A stretch of DNA of 18,600 nucleotides. Source: Acanthaster planci. Taxonomy: Eukaryota; Echinodermata; Asteroidea; Valvatida; Acanthasteridae. The stretch spans positions 253,319 to 271,918 of the forward strand of contig NW_019091417.1 of assembly GCF_001949145.1 (NCBI RefSeq), read 5' to 3'. The position numbers and the translations under genes are program-made. How positions within the stretch are numbered: the stretch's first letter is position 1; every line of letters begins with the position of its first letter. The notes under the pieces are model-generated. The model worked only from the letters and a program-made list of their open reading frames with translations, was not told the DNA's origin and ran no database searches. Shown here piece by piece: positions 1-9,177 of this stretch.

Positions 1-99
1 ACAAACATTGGCTTCCTTGTGTCCCTGCTTCACAGCAAACTATCGGTTCTTCACTTCTGTACTCTGTACCATTCCTACTTTTCCAAATGTCTTTCTCAG

Positions 100-179
100 G
101 TCAGACGCTCTACACGTACCTGCATGAGCAAGCTTACATTGTCATGTATGATGAGTTTTTGTCCGGGGCGCTGGGTTAA
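100..179 (+). CDS. Possible terminal coding exon of a gene entering from the left
   Basis: A strong splice acceptor (pyrimidine-rich stretch ending TTTCTCAG at 92-99) is followed by 2 bases that complete a split codon, then 25 sense codons and TAA at 177-179. The peptide begins QTLYTYLHEQAYIVMYDEFL and ends SGALG. It has a plausible mix of aromatic, charged and aliphatic residues and no low complexity. The start of the protein lies outside the window. If GTTAAG at 175-180 were a donor, the exon would continue into another exon instead of stopping. The region after the stop reads as untranslated DNA up to an AATAAA at 644. I do not recognise the protein. The call rests on the splice site and peptide quality; the frame is too short to be significant by length. 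Confidence 0.35.
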
Positions 180-643
180 GAGTGTGTCAGTGCTCCCTTT
201 CTATCCTCCCCGGATGCTAGACTGCCTCTTCGGAGACCTTTCTAAAGCACAGCAGTATCCCCAATTCTCTCTACAAACACGGACTCTCCTGAAGCTTGAG
301 CAGTAACCAGGAAAACGTACTCAAGATGTGTGCATAAGAAAATGTTTCTCAGTGGAAAAACAATGTATTGGATTACAAGGAAGGCTTGAGAGACACTCAA
401 GTTGCTGAGCACGGTGGCTTTAGACAAGCACAAGAGAAGGTGTCAGAAGCTGGATTGTACATTGTACGCTGTGTGCAAATAGGAAGAACACTGTTATCTG
501 ATCTAAAGATCTTGACAGAAATAAATGTCAGCATTAAAGATGAGGGTGTAGCTAGACACACGACACATCTGCTCACTGATGATGCCAAAACATGCTTGAC
601 AACAACAACATTAAAATGTTTTTTCAAAAGAAAGAACATACAA

Positions 644-649
644 AATAAA
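644..649 (+). promoter_or_regulatory. Possible poly(A) signal AATAAA
   Basis: A canonical AATAAA lies about 465 bases after the stop codon at 177-179 and is followed by moderately T/G-rich sequence. It would give a normal-length 3' UTR for the gene ending at 179. AATAAA occurs by chance in A/T-rich DNA, so this depends on the exon call. Confidence 0.2.
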
Positions 650-669
650 CATCTCCAATGACAGACACA

Positions 670-2560
670 TACATGTTCATATGTAGTAGTTGCCTAGACT
701 CATTTATACTGTAGCTGAGTGCTATGGCACATATATACTGTACTTGTCTCTTCCCCCTTAAAAGTGGCGGATCCAGGACTGTCAGCAATTGGGAAGCAAA
801 CTTAGAGGGCCAAATGCAGGTGCACAGTGTGAAGTCCTTTGTCATGACATACAGCAATAACTGGAGTCAATTTAAAATTCACTGCAGGATGTTTTGAGGA
901 ACCAAATTTTTAGTTTGGTTTGTGTGTTTTAGTTTTATGTTAGTTGATGTGGTTTCAACATTTATTACAGGCCTAATCATTGAAACTTTGCCTTTTAATT
1001 CATAAATTAGCTCAGGAAAGAAAGGCACAACACGTGACTGTGCACCGCCATACAATGTACATGTACATGCATCACAGAGCAAGGTATTTTCTGGTGGGCG
1101 TAATGTACATGTACGGTAGATGTTGTCAGCACTGAATTGCCCACGCAACAACCAAAACTAATACTGTATGACAGATGGCAGCACTCCTGTATGCTGATCT
1201 CTGATAAATTTGAAACCATTCAAACCCACACAACTCCACGAGCCCACTCACATGCTCAGTAACATGTTGAACCTGCACGAAATATGCATCTGAAGGCTTT
1301 CATGCGAGATGGCTGTAATATTTGAATGAAATGACTAGCCATGACTTGACCATATTTCACCAGGATACTTGACTACTGAAGAGAAAAACTTGCACAACTT
1401 CCAATAGAAATGTATATACAAGTCTGTGTTTTCAATCAATTTATATAGGTACATGTACATGAACAGGTGATCTTTGAAAGGCGGATATCCAGCTCAACAG
1501 AGGTCCTGGCCACATGCACATGTTTAAAGTCTTGAGTCTTACCTGATTTGTTTTCTACTATGAACATGTGACATCGTAATGTAATTCATTCTACCAAGTA
1601 CATCTGTCATTCACCAACTGCCAGGACAAAAGTTGCAGTGCTTCAAAACACCCCTAAATATTAAAGAAATAAAATGAAGTGCTTGCCCTTGAAGAGTAAG
1701 ATTACAGTATTTTATTAGTAAGTGTTGACTGTTGAGGTTACTTTGTGCAGTGCTATCTCTGATGTACATGTACATGTAAATACCAAAGCTTAATTGGTCT
1801 GTCTAACATACCGGTATTTACTCTAGCAGACTGGATGATGTACTACCACTTACAAGTGTGTACATTTACCATTTACTTGTAGTTTCCTACGTCCCATTCA
1901 CCTGAAATGTAGGCATAGTTTCCACCAGAGGAGCACCAGCAATTACATGTCAGTATGGACACTGGTCTGAAAAGTGCCAACACCTTTCCATTCAAGATTG
2001 TTAAAAATTATGATTTTTTTCAATAAATAAATAAGATTGTTTTAAAATTCAGATGCTTTTTATTTAAATTTTTTTTTTAATCGATCTTTGTATGAGTTGT
2101 CCACAAGGCTTTTGGTCCTGAAGTTCAAGACATGAAACGTGTGATGACTGTAGGACCCACTGCTGACTGCTGAGGCGACATTTGCCATATTATGTTGAAT
2201 TGTTTATTTCTGATCAAACAACAAAGTTTGCTAAGTACAGTTACAGTAAATGTACCTGTACAGGGAAATACACCACAAACTCTAGGTAGGAATAAGCAGT
2301 GTCTTTGCTTCTTCAACTGGGATAAAACTCTTGTACTTTCTAACACATGTACATGTACATGCCTTATGTAACATTTTGAGAAACTTTATTGAATAAGTAC
2401 ACATCTTTGGTTTTCCAATTTTATGATATAGAGTAAATGTTCCAGTAAATGTAAAGAGGAAGAAATTATAGAATGACCCAGTTCTGGTTGTGTGTAAATG
2501 TTTTAAAAGCATCAGTATATTAAATTAAGCCATTTCTTCCTTTCAAATACCAAAAAGAAA
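670..2560. other. Non-coding interval, no gene supported
   Basis: No open frame here combines length, good splice sites and convincing peptide. A run of ACATGT units lies at 1762-1778, with smaller copies near 1056 and 1450. An A/T-rich stretch at 2000-2085 includes three AAAT-type units and an 11-T run. Minus-strand GT donors (for example CAG/GTAAGA near 1543) exist, but the sequence upstream of them has stops in all frames. It is best read as intron or intergenic DNA. Confidence 0.5.
2345..2361. repeat. ACATGT tandem run
   Basis: Nearly three units of the self-complementary hexamer ACATGT. It is one of the many short runs scattered through the window and can be read identically on both strands. 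Confidence 0.8.
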
Positions 2561-2564
2561 AGGT

Positions 2565-2660
2565 TTCTTTAACGCGATTTTTTAAAAATGATTTTTAAAA
2601 ATTACAATCATGATTTCAATCAGGATTTATAAAAATGGATTTAAATCACACAACCGCACT
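2565..2660. repeat. Degenerate A/T-rich repeat debris
   Basis: Imperfect reiteration of GATTT/AAATC-type words (for example GATTTTTTAAAAATGATTTT, then ATGATTTCAATCAGGATTTA and GGATTTAAATC). The alternation of a word with its complement gives local dyad symmetry. It resembles the diverged GATTTAAATC-type interspersed repeats common in invertebrate genomes, but I cannot assign a family. Confidence 0.4.
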
Positions 2661-4030
2661 TCCATTTCTTCTGAAGTTGAAATTACATGTACTGAACAAT
2701 GATGGCAGCTATTTAAAACCACTGAGGGTTATTTGGATGCATGACCAGTACCATGTGTACCGCTAGCTTACCGGGCTGGTACAATATAGTGTACGTTAAC
2801 AAATAATCTTTTGTGAGGTTTGCTTGACTCATCTGCAGTTTTTCTCTAACATGTACCGTACATGCATCTGTACAGCCAAGTGCCATGCAGAAAATATTGT
2901 TTTACAAATTCATATGTGCTAACTCAATCTGTTAAATCATAAACTGCCTCCAAGACAGATACATGTACATGCATGCACCAGTACTTCTTTTGCTAGCGAA
3001 ATTTCAGCGCTTCTTACATAAAAGTAGCCACCGTGCCTTAGACAATACACATACATGTACATGTACACGTACGTGTGCAGTACATGTATATTGCCATAAA
3101 AGTACCAAGAACAAACTTGACATGTTCAGTGTACATGCATGTTGTCTCCTGACATGCTTTATAAGGATTCCTTATTTTCAGTCCCTGTCTACGTCCTGCA
3201 CACTGCAAGAAAGCCTGCATGTCACAGACTGATACGTACTTCTCCTTTTACGCTGCACCAATTTCCCACACAATGATACAAATTATTCATCCATACTACC
3301 AAGCAGCAGTTGCCTAGCAACCCTTCACACACCTGCCTTCAGCCCTTGAGGGGAAAAATCTATTGCTCATTAGAGTATGAATAACTGATGATACTTGTGG
3401 TTTGAAGAGAAAATCATCCACACTGGTCATCGTCAGGTAATACCATGTGTACCCTACATGTACGTGATGCACGGCTGAGGTTATTGCAAAGTACAAGTGG
3501 TTTTCATTTTTTTTTTGCCTGAAAAGCAGACAAGCACAAGTACACAGTACTTGCCATATTCATAAAGAATTAAGGGTGAGCAGTTGGTAGAAATGGTAGG
3601 CGATTACTATTAGCTGAATTTGTAATTGAATCTTGCCTCGAATAAAAATCACAAAATACAACATCTTGGCTGAAGGTTTTAACAGAAGATACACAATTTT
3701 GAAAAAAACTGGTGCAGTATAATGTTTTTTCTTTTGCTCACTGCATGAACTCATACATTAAGCATCAAACCATGATAATGTCATTTATGTAGATCTATAA
3801 CGTAAATTGAATGCACATCTGACTCCCATCCAGTGCAAAATAACCTGACAAATACAATAATTGACCATGCCCACACGCTAAATAGGAATTTGACCCAGAA
3901 CTGAAGAATGCTTCAGGCGGCCTTGCTTGAAATGAAGTGGAGTTTTTAGCCAGAACTCCCTGAGGTTGCATCCAACAAGGGAGTGCAGAGTTACAAATAC
4001 GCACAACATTTACAGTCAGGGAATTAATGC
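2660..4030. other. Mostly non-coding interval with weak exon-like pieces
   Basis: Contains an ACATGT run at 3052-3064 running into the perfect 12-base palindrome ACACGTACGTGT (3065-3076), and an X-box at 3309. A good plus-strand acceptor (TTATTTTCAG near 3180) leads into 16-50 open codons in every frame with no donor. On the minus strand, about 3343-3410 reads VDDFLFKPQVSSVIHTLMSN with a donor GTGTGT but a poor acceptor. Neither is strong enough for a gene call. Confidence 0.4.
3309..3321. promoter_or_regulatory. X-box (RFX-type) palindrome
   Basis: GTTGCCTAGCAAC is a perfect match to the imperfect-palindrome X-box bound by RFX winged-helix factors, which in animals control ciliary genes among others. 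An identical 13-mer lies at 16439-16451. No transcription start is evident beside it, so whether it is an active site is inference. Confidence 0.5.
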
Positions 4031-4032
4031 AT

Positions 4033-4038
4033 TTTATT
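4033..4038 (-). promoter_or_regulatory. Possible poly(A) signal AATAAA
   Basis: On the minus strand AATAAA lies 53 bases beyond the TAA at 4091-4093 and is followed by a GT-rich stretch (TGTTGTGCGTATTTGT). This spacing and downstream element are typical of an animal cleavage/polyadenylation site and support the exon at 4091-4196 as a 3' terminal one. Confidence 0.3.
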
Positions 4039-4090
4039 TGGCTGCACTGTGTCACAGCTTAATGGATCTTCTTGCTATCCAAGGTGGAAA

Positions 4091-4196
4091 TTAAAGTGTG
4101 CTATACGGTGTATGGAAGTTCTGGCCTGGCGTGTCCATTGCAAATGGGACAGTCAGTTTGGTGACATTATATAGAGAGCCCTGAGGCTTGAGTTGG
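4091..4196 (-). CDS. Possible terminal coding exon of a minus-strand gene
   Basis: Begins after an acceptor ending GGATCTAG, with one base completing a split codon, then 34 sense codons and TAA at 4093-4091. The peptide starts QLKPQGSLYNVTKLTVPFAM and ends HTPYSTL, with an N-glycosylation-type NVT sequon. The split codon joins in frame to the AG left by the donor at 4542, giving serine, so the pair is phase-compatible. An AATAAA with GT-rich follow-up lies 53 bases after the stop. Alternatively GTATAG at 4106-4101 could serve as a donor and the gene would continue. No family recognised. Confidence 0.3.
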
Positions 4197-4541
4197 CTAG
4201 ATCCAAGTTGGATGGATATACAGCACACCATACAGTGGAAATATAAATGTTTTGTCACTTGTTTTAAAGAATAGTACAAAAGCTGCATTCACATTTTAAT
4301 GTACTGTACAGTATATATCCCTTCAATTATTCCAACATTAACACCAGGTCTGCAGATATATGTACACGTCTGTACACGTATCAAATTAACTAATGAATTA
4401 AACACAACAATTTGGATGAGTCATTTTATTCTATGTGTATTTTGAATGCAATCGAATTTAAATCTGTAGACAGCTCCAACTGACGAAAGAAGTTGCTCTT
4501 GTAAGGCTGACGACAGTGAATACACAAGAAGCAATCCTCAC

Positions 4542-4731
4542 CTTATCAACACAATTCCCAGTAATTCTAGCTGGGGGCAGGTGTCAAGCTCATAATCTGG
4601 GGGGGCTTTTTTTCTTTCTTCTTTCTGGATCGGATAATGGTGTTCAATTCTATGACCAGAAGCAGAGAAACTGCTCTCTGATGAAGCTGAAGACTGTGAG
4701 ATCATAATATTGGACTCCCCAAGGCATCCAA
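4542..4731 (-). CDS. Possible internal coding exon, Ser-rich then Lys/Glu-rich
   Basis: Acceptor ATATTGCAG and donor AAG/GTGAGG flank 190 bases, made of 2 bases, 62 codons and 2 bases. The first third is serine-rich (SQSSASSESSFSASG), followed by a charged segment (QKEERKKAPPDYELD) and a hydrophobic end (QLELLGIVLI), as in a flexible linker leading to a folded part. A smaller candidate exon upstream on the same strand (4989-5036, acceptor TTTTTTGCCTTCAG, donor CAG/GTAGAT, 48 bases) joins it in phase. Caution: a second frame is open for about 27 codons from the same acceptor and a plus-strand frame is also open here, so strand and frame are not certain. Confidence 0.3.
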
Positions 4732-5262
4732 CTGCAATATACATGTACATACAGGTACACTGGAAGTGTGGATACTGTATCAACCTGTCATGTTAACTTG
4801 CAGCGCTGTTTCTCTCTTAAAGTAAATGTACACAGAATTTGCACAATGACGTTTGACCTGAAACACTTCATGTACTAGTTGGGCCACACGCATGTACCGG
4901 TCTATCAACATCTTAATGATACTGCAGTTTGCTAATCAAGTACATTGTACGTGTAGGGGTATGAGGTGAAAATGGGATGAAAATCTACCTGTAGTTTGGA
5001 TGACTGTAATGGTACAGTACAATAATGGAAAAAACTCTGAAGGCAAAAAATAACCACTTCAAACAAGGCCAGAGAAATAACTCACAGATCCACTGCACAT
5101 GTACATGTACACTTCTGGTAAGCACAAGGGGGCATTGCAAATCAAACATTTGGCCAGTGGCATTTCCATCAGGTAGAAAAAACATTCTTATCACAGTCTA
5201 CCAGCATGATACTTTTTCAGAGCAAACACTGAGCTAACCAGCTCTGCTCTGAGATTCATTAC

Positions 5263-5451
5263 CAACAGCTAATGCAGAGATAAAATTGGTCTCAGTGAGG
5301 TCAGCTGTGGATATGATGTATGGTTCAGGATAAATCCATTTGCAATCTGTCTCCTGCAAAGTAGGCCATCACTTATTGGTGGTCTGAAGAGTTCTAATCT
5401 TCAAGCAGACCATGAGCTCTCTGTTCTCTGGCCACAAAGCTTTCCTGTCGC
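5263..5451 (-). CDS. Possible coding exon interrupted by an in-frame TGA
   Basis: Acceptor GATTATTGCAG precedes 5451 and donor GTAATG follows 5263. One frame runs through: GDRKALWPENRELMVCLKIR, then LQTTNK, a TGA at 5371-5369, WPTLQ, then ETDCKWIYPEPYIISTADLT and ETNFISALAV. Both halves look protein-like in the same frame. A second acceptor (CTACTTTGCAG) lies immediately before ETDCKW (5353). The TGA could be removed by a 57-base, phase-0 intron starting at a weak GTCTGC donor, or it could be a real stop, a decayed copy, or a base error. The first split codon joins to the exon at 5567 as glycine. Confidence 0.25.
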
Positions 5452-5566
5452 CTGCAATAATCAAACTCAACCTACACCAATGAGTGCTTTACTTATGACA
5501 ATCCTTCACTGTCTCACACAGGTAGATGTACTTTGTACACGTATGTAAATTTAGAAATTACATTAC

Positions 5567-5658
5567 CCATTTCCAAATGCCAGCATTTCTTTCTTTTAAA
5601 CTTATCTGAAATGCCAAATGAATTCATAATGATGTCCATCTTATTTACTGAACCCACG
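5567..5658 (-). CDS. Possible internal coding exon
   Basis: Peptide VGSVNKMDIIMNSFGISDKF followed by KRKKCWHLEM, ending at donor ATGG/GTAATG. The donor leaves a G that combines with GC of the next candidate (5451) to make glycine, across a 115-base intron. The acceptor is the weak part: GTGTTAG before 5658 has few pyrimidines, and ATTTCAG before 5604 would give a shorter exon in the same frame. No family recognised. Confidence 0.22.
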
Positions 5659-5947
5659 CTAACACCATCGAAGCTCATCAGTCTCAAATGAATCATTTAT
5701 GACCTGAATAGTAACGGCTGATCCTGGGGACTAGTGCTCAGGATAATTCATCATTTCAACACAATGAAAAAATTCTCCACAAACACTTGAAGAAAAAAAT
5801 ATATATAGAAGCTACCAGTAAATCCCAAGGGTTGGCAAGGACAGGGTTACTGTAATGCATGACTTTAGTAAGCCATGGTGTCCACAGAGATCTTCCATTA
5901 CACATGCACAGTATGTACATTTTTTCGCTGTCTGCATACATACATAC

Positions 5948-6191
5948 TGTACATGTACATGTACACCAGATATTTCCCGGTACATGTAGATGGCCCATGA
6001 AGAGAAAGTCAGTGGAATGCTACATACAGGTACATGTATGTAGTTTTGCAATTAAGAAATTAAATGTATAGCATTTGGTTTTAACAAAAGGAAAAAACAC
6101 AAAAGGGCAAGTAGAGTGTCAAAAACTGCATGCCACAAGAAAAAGTTCCTCATTTACTGTGACTGGATATACATGTACAGTACATGTACAT
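5948..6191. repeat. Cluster of ACATGT runs
   Basis: Runs at 5948-5965 and 6170-6191, with single copies between (near 5980 and 6030). The later run is followed by two spaced copies of GGGTACGG (about 6191-6220). All are near-palindromic and could form small hairpins. Confidence 0.75.
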
Positions 6192-6352
6192 GGGTACGGG
6201 ATACACATGGGTACGGTATATTGACACAGCCAGAGAATTGAGCAGATGTAAATTTTGATTAAACGGAGTCGACATGCATATGATCACAACTTCCTACACA
6301 ATTCTACAATACATGTCATGCACGTACTGTACAGTGAGCATCAGTACCANAC

Positions 6353-6384
6353 CTTTCACAAGTACACGTAATTCCTTGTGAATG
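6353..6384 (-). CDS. Possible 32-base exon next to the ambiguous base
   Basis: A strong acceptor (TTGGCATTTTTCAG) is followed by 32 bases and a donor GT-N-TGG, where N is the only ambiguous base of the window (6350). The phase-compatible reading is IHKELRVLVK. The single starting C completes the AG left by the donor at 6623, making serine. Very short exons are easy to find by chance. Confidence 0.15.
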
Positions 6385-6622
6385 CTGAAAAATGCCAACA
6401 GGAACTTGCAGCTTAAATGAAGAGGAAATAAACCCCAATTTTGAGTTTCCTTATTGCTCTGTGATTTCAATCACATGTCCAGTAGTACACACAGGAAATC
6501 ATAAATGTAGATTGAAAGCTGTTTTTGCGCTTACACATTAATTGTGTTCCAAGAAGGGAAGGGATGGGCAGTAAGACAGAAATGTACACGATCTGGTACT
6601 ACTATATAGCCAGTTCCCATAC

Positions 6623-6720
6623 CTATGCTTGCTCCAAGAACCAAGATTTTGCAGGTACATGTAGATAACATTTTTCTGGAGTTTGACGTGTTGCACCAGT
6701 ATGCCACATATCACCTTACC
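6623..6720 (-). CDS. Possible internal coding exon
   Basis: Acceptor GTAGTTCAG and an excellent donor CATAG/GTATGG flank 98 bases. The peptide is GKVICGILVQHVKLQKNVIY then MYLQNLGSWSKH. The alternation of small, beta-branched and polar residues suggests beta strands. The frame stays open upstream to 6778 (LDGTLYSGKLIFSTHVVQ), so the exon may be longer, with an acceptor CTTCAAG. Intron lengths to neighbouring candidates are 114 and 238 bases. Not recognised. Confidence 0.3.
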
Positions 6721-6834
6721 CTGAACTACATGTGTGGAAAAAATAAGCTTGCCAGAGTACAATGTACCATCCAGTATCCTTGAAGTGTAACAATTACAGT
6801 ACATGTATATTTATCACATTAACATCTCAAGAAC

Positions 6835-7012
6835 AAGCCTTATTATTTCAGTTTTAAGCTGTGTGAACTGTTGAGGATCCTCAAGAAATGATGCATTGTA
6901 AACTGATAGAGCTTGTTGCTGAAGGAAGGGATTCCACCAGTTTTCTCCCTTTCTGGGGACGTGGGCTTTCTGTTTGAATAATAAACACTGGATGTTGCGA
7001 AAGTTGATGGCT
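6835..7012 (-). CDS. Possible internal coding exon rich in Gln and aromatics
   Basis: Acceptor TATAATTTCCTCACAG precedes 7012. One base and 59 codons follow: AINFRNIQCLLFKQKAHVPR, KGENWWNPFLQQQALSVYNA and SFLEDPQQFTQLKTEIIRL. The reading has a natural amino-acid balance, a WW pair and codons biased to purine-any-pyrimidine, and it looks like helical globular protein. The donor is weak (GTTCTT at 6834); GTGATA at 6817 is an alternative in another phase, and without splicing the frame stops at 6814. Another frame through the same DNA is also open, but its Ser/Thr-rich translation looks like a shifted reading. Confidence 0.3.
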
Positions 7013-7777
7013 CTGTGAGGAAATTATAACAGTTGCAAGATAAATGAACTCCTACATGTACAGGCAACAATATTATTTCAATGAAACAACATTAGTAATC
7101 ACAAAGGGTGGGACGTTTACATGTTTAAATGAAAAGAGTCCCAAATCCGTTAACAGATTTTCCTAAACCGCCCTTTTAGAGGTTTGACATTTTAATTTTG
7201 AATTTGCCATTGATTTTTACTGTAAACAATGCAAAATGTAAGCTGATTTTTGGAACACCGTTACTGCTCGGTTATATCAAAGGAATACCATGAATTCATC
7301 ACCGGAACTTTGTGTCAACTGCTGGTATTTACATGTACAATGTACACAATTTGTTGTGTTTAAAGATATCAAATGACACCTGCTAAGGGTTTTAATGTGT
7401 TCTAAATGGTTTTTAAATTAAACGTTAATTCCCACCTTCAGTAACCATGATGAGAAAGTGAAATAGCAAGAAAGGAAAAAGGAAAAATATTGTGTGAATG
7501 ACTTTCACACTTACACATGTATGTATGTTTCTATGAGTACGGGTGCACGCAAATAGACTTTTGCATTTCTGCTGGAGTAACGTTGAAGCAGCCTTTACTG
7601 ACATTTCATCCGCAATTCAACGCAGGCACCAGTGTGAAGTCCATATCCCATTGATTGCTGATTTCCTGCCCATAAGCTACAAGAAAGACCCTCCTATTGG
7701 ACCCTGTCCTTCTTTTCATTCTGAGCTTCTTGTCTGCATGAATGCCAGTAGTGTCTGATTACTTGAAGGAATCCACG

Positions 7778-7870
7778 CTAAAACTCCTTCTTCCCTTGTT
7801 CGACTTGTTTGACACGACATTTGAACAAGGCGATCGTGTCACAAGGGAGTGTGTACGTTTTTGTTTTGTC
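7778..7870 (-). CDS. Possible terminal coding exon (phase 0)
   Basis: After a moderate acceptor (GCATTGGCCAG), 30 codons read DKTKTYTLPCDTIALFKCRV then KQVEQGKKEF, ending at TAG 7780-7778. It begins in phase 0 and so can follow the candidate at 8401-8523, which ends in phase 0. The same frame is protein-like beyond the TAG and is broken once more by a second TAG before reaching 7590. Either this is the true C-terminus, or the locus has decayed, or a short intron is missed. A different frame, open to 7764, is Ser-rich. Confidence 0.22.
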   Translation of the reverse strand, partial: DKTKTYTLPCDTIALFKCRVKQVEQGKKEF

Positions 7871-8083
7871 CTGGCCAATGCAGCGTGTGCAAAATTATAA
7901 ACAAGAGTGAGATTGGAGGAAAATTCAATATCCACAAAAGAACCACTAGGGTTTGGCCATGGCCGCACAGAAGTGTGCAGTAGGGTCTATTTTTTAAAAA
8001 GGCATCCCTTAAATACCCATTGTGTTTCATATCAAATGTTACACAAATGTACATGTATGTAAACACACCACAAAGATAAACTA

Positions 8084-8195
8084 GGATTTTTCCAGATATT
8101 TAAAATAGATTGCTTGAAAAATCCTGAAATCAGGAAAATCCTGATGAAAAAAATCCTGAAATCGGAAAAAAAGGCTGACAAATCTCACCCCTGGA
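8084..8195. repeat. AATCCTGA-type interspersed repeat fragment
   Basis: Three copies of AAATCCTGA within about 40 bases, two followed by AATC, in an A-rich setting. The word TTTCAGGATTTTCCTGAT on the opposite strand alternates with its own complement, giving nested dyads. It is followed by AAAAAAAGGCTGACAAATCT. It looks like a fragment of a dispersed repeat rather than a gene. Confidence 0.4.
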
Positions 8196-8400
8196 GACTA
8201 CACATCATGGATTTCTGTCCATAATTCAGTTAAAAGCAACGGGAATGTTTTGTTTCAATACAAGTTTACGGTACAATTATCCAATTTTGTTGATCCCAAG
8301 CTACAGGTACTTAGTACCAGTAAAATGTTCAAAACACAAATGTTTGGCAAGTGAAAGTTACCACAATTTGTGTTCACTGTAATTTCAAAGTTTTACTCAC

Positions 8401-8523
8401 TATCAGTTGTTTGCTGGGCCCACTTCTCTCTTCTGCCTCCGTCTGCATTGCAGCCATCAAAAGAAATCCAATCTGTCGTCTAAAATGCTTGGTTCCTGTT
8501 TTAGTTCTAAGGGCTAGTCTGGG
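8401..8523 (-). CDS. Possible coding exon, or first exon starting at 8457
   Basis: Donor ATA/GTGAGT at 8400 is near consensus. Reading back, the frame is open to an acceptor-like CATCCTTACAG at 8524, giving PRLALRTKTGTKHFRRQIGF, then LLMAAMQTEAEERSGPSKQLI (41 codons, phase 0 at both ends). Alternatively ATG at 8457-8455 is the start (MAAMQTEAEERSGPSKQLI) and the rest is 5' UTR. The frame upstream has no other ATG before a TAA. Competing view: the same DNA on the plus strand has a very good acceptor (long pyrimidine tract ending GCATTGCAG at 8453) and a donor GTAAGG near 8527, so the strand is not settled. Confidence 0.28.
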
Positions 8524-8832
8524 CTGTAAGGATGGTGCCGTTGGTCTTGCTGCTCGCGGGATTTCAGACTGATCGATGCCACTATACTGCCGTGTTACTG
8601 TACATGTATGTTAGCTGAGTGAGTGTGTGTCTTCATACAGCGATGACACGGGCACGCGACTGGACAAGAGGATGGCTGATTAAACACTTTGTATGAACAC
8701 AGTGCATACACGTGATGTTCATCTACAACTGAAATCACCAGTTCAGAAAAAAGATAGCGTAATTAAAGGGTGTACAAACCCTTTGGGCTAAATCACTGCA
8801 CATTTACCTTTGACTGGGGATACTTATGAACT

Positions 8833-8864
8833 GTTACTATGGCAACAGTTAGTTGCTAGGCAGA
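8833..8864. promoter_or_regulatory. Two adjacent X-box (RFX-type) sites
   Basis: GTTACTATGGCAAC (8833-8846) matches the X-box consensus GTTRCCATGGCAAC with small changes. Five bases later comes GTTGCTAGGCAG (8852-8863), the complement form of GTTGCCTAGCAAC with one arm imperfect. Paired RFX sites are known in ciliary and immune promoters. They lie about 300 bases upstream of the minus-strand candidate at 8401-8523 and would fit a promoter if that is a first exon. Confidence 0.5.
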
Positions 8865-9177
8865 AGTACTTTTCCCCAAAGCTCTTATCAATGCTTGCAG
8901 ATCCAGCATCCACGTAAAATATGTACAGACACATACATGTACACGCAGTACTTTCAAGTTGTAATCAAAGTCACACAAATTTCTGCAGGTTAATTAACAT
9001 CAATAGTTTGAATTCTTATTCTGCTATTTTCTTAGGTGACAGATTTCAAATCCCATTTCCAGAAGTACAAGTAACACAAGCTGTTTACTAGCGGTCTCTC
9101 ACTCTGACTCTAAGCTGCTGGATGATGAAGCTCCAGTTCCCATCTCTTCAACACTGAATACCACACATCAGCCACAC

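Noticed and set aside
599-611. (AAC)4 and similar short microsatellites or homopolymer runs (2071, 3508, 13325).
   Set aside because: Too short and ordinary to annotate individually.
368-661. 97-codon plus-strand frame in the presumed 3' UTR.
   Set aside because: No ATG near its start, no splice support, and it ends in low-complexity AAC repeats.
8454-8526. Plus-strand exon with a long pyrimidine tract acceptor and GTAAGG donor.
   Set aside because: Splice sites are good, but the short peptide is unremarkable and has no in-phase partner. The minus-strand reading has a better donor and partners on both sides.
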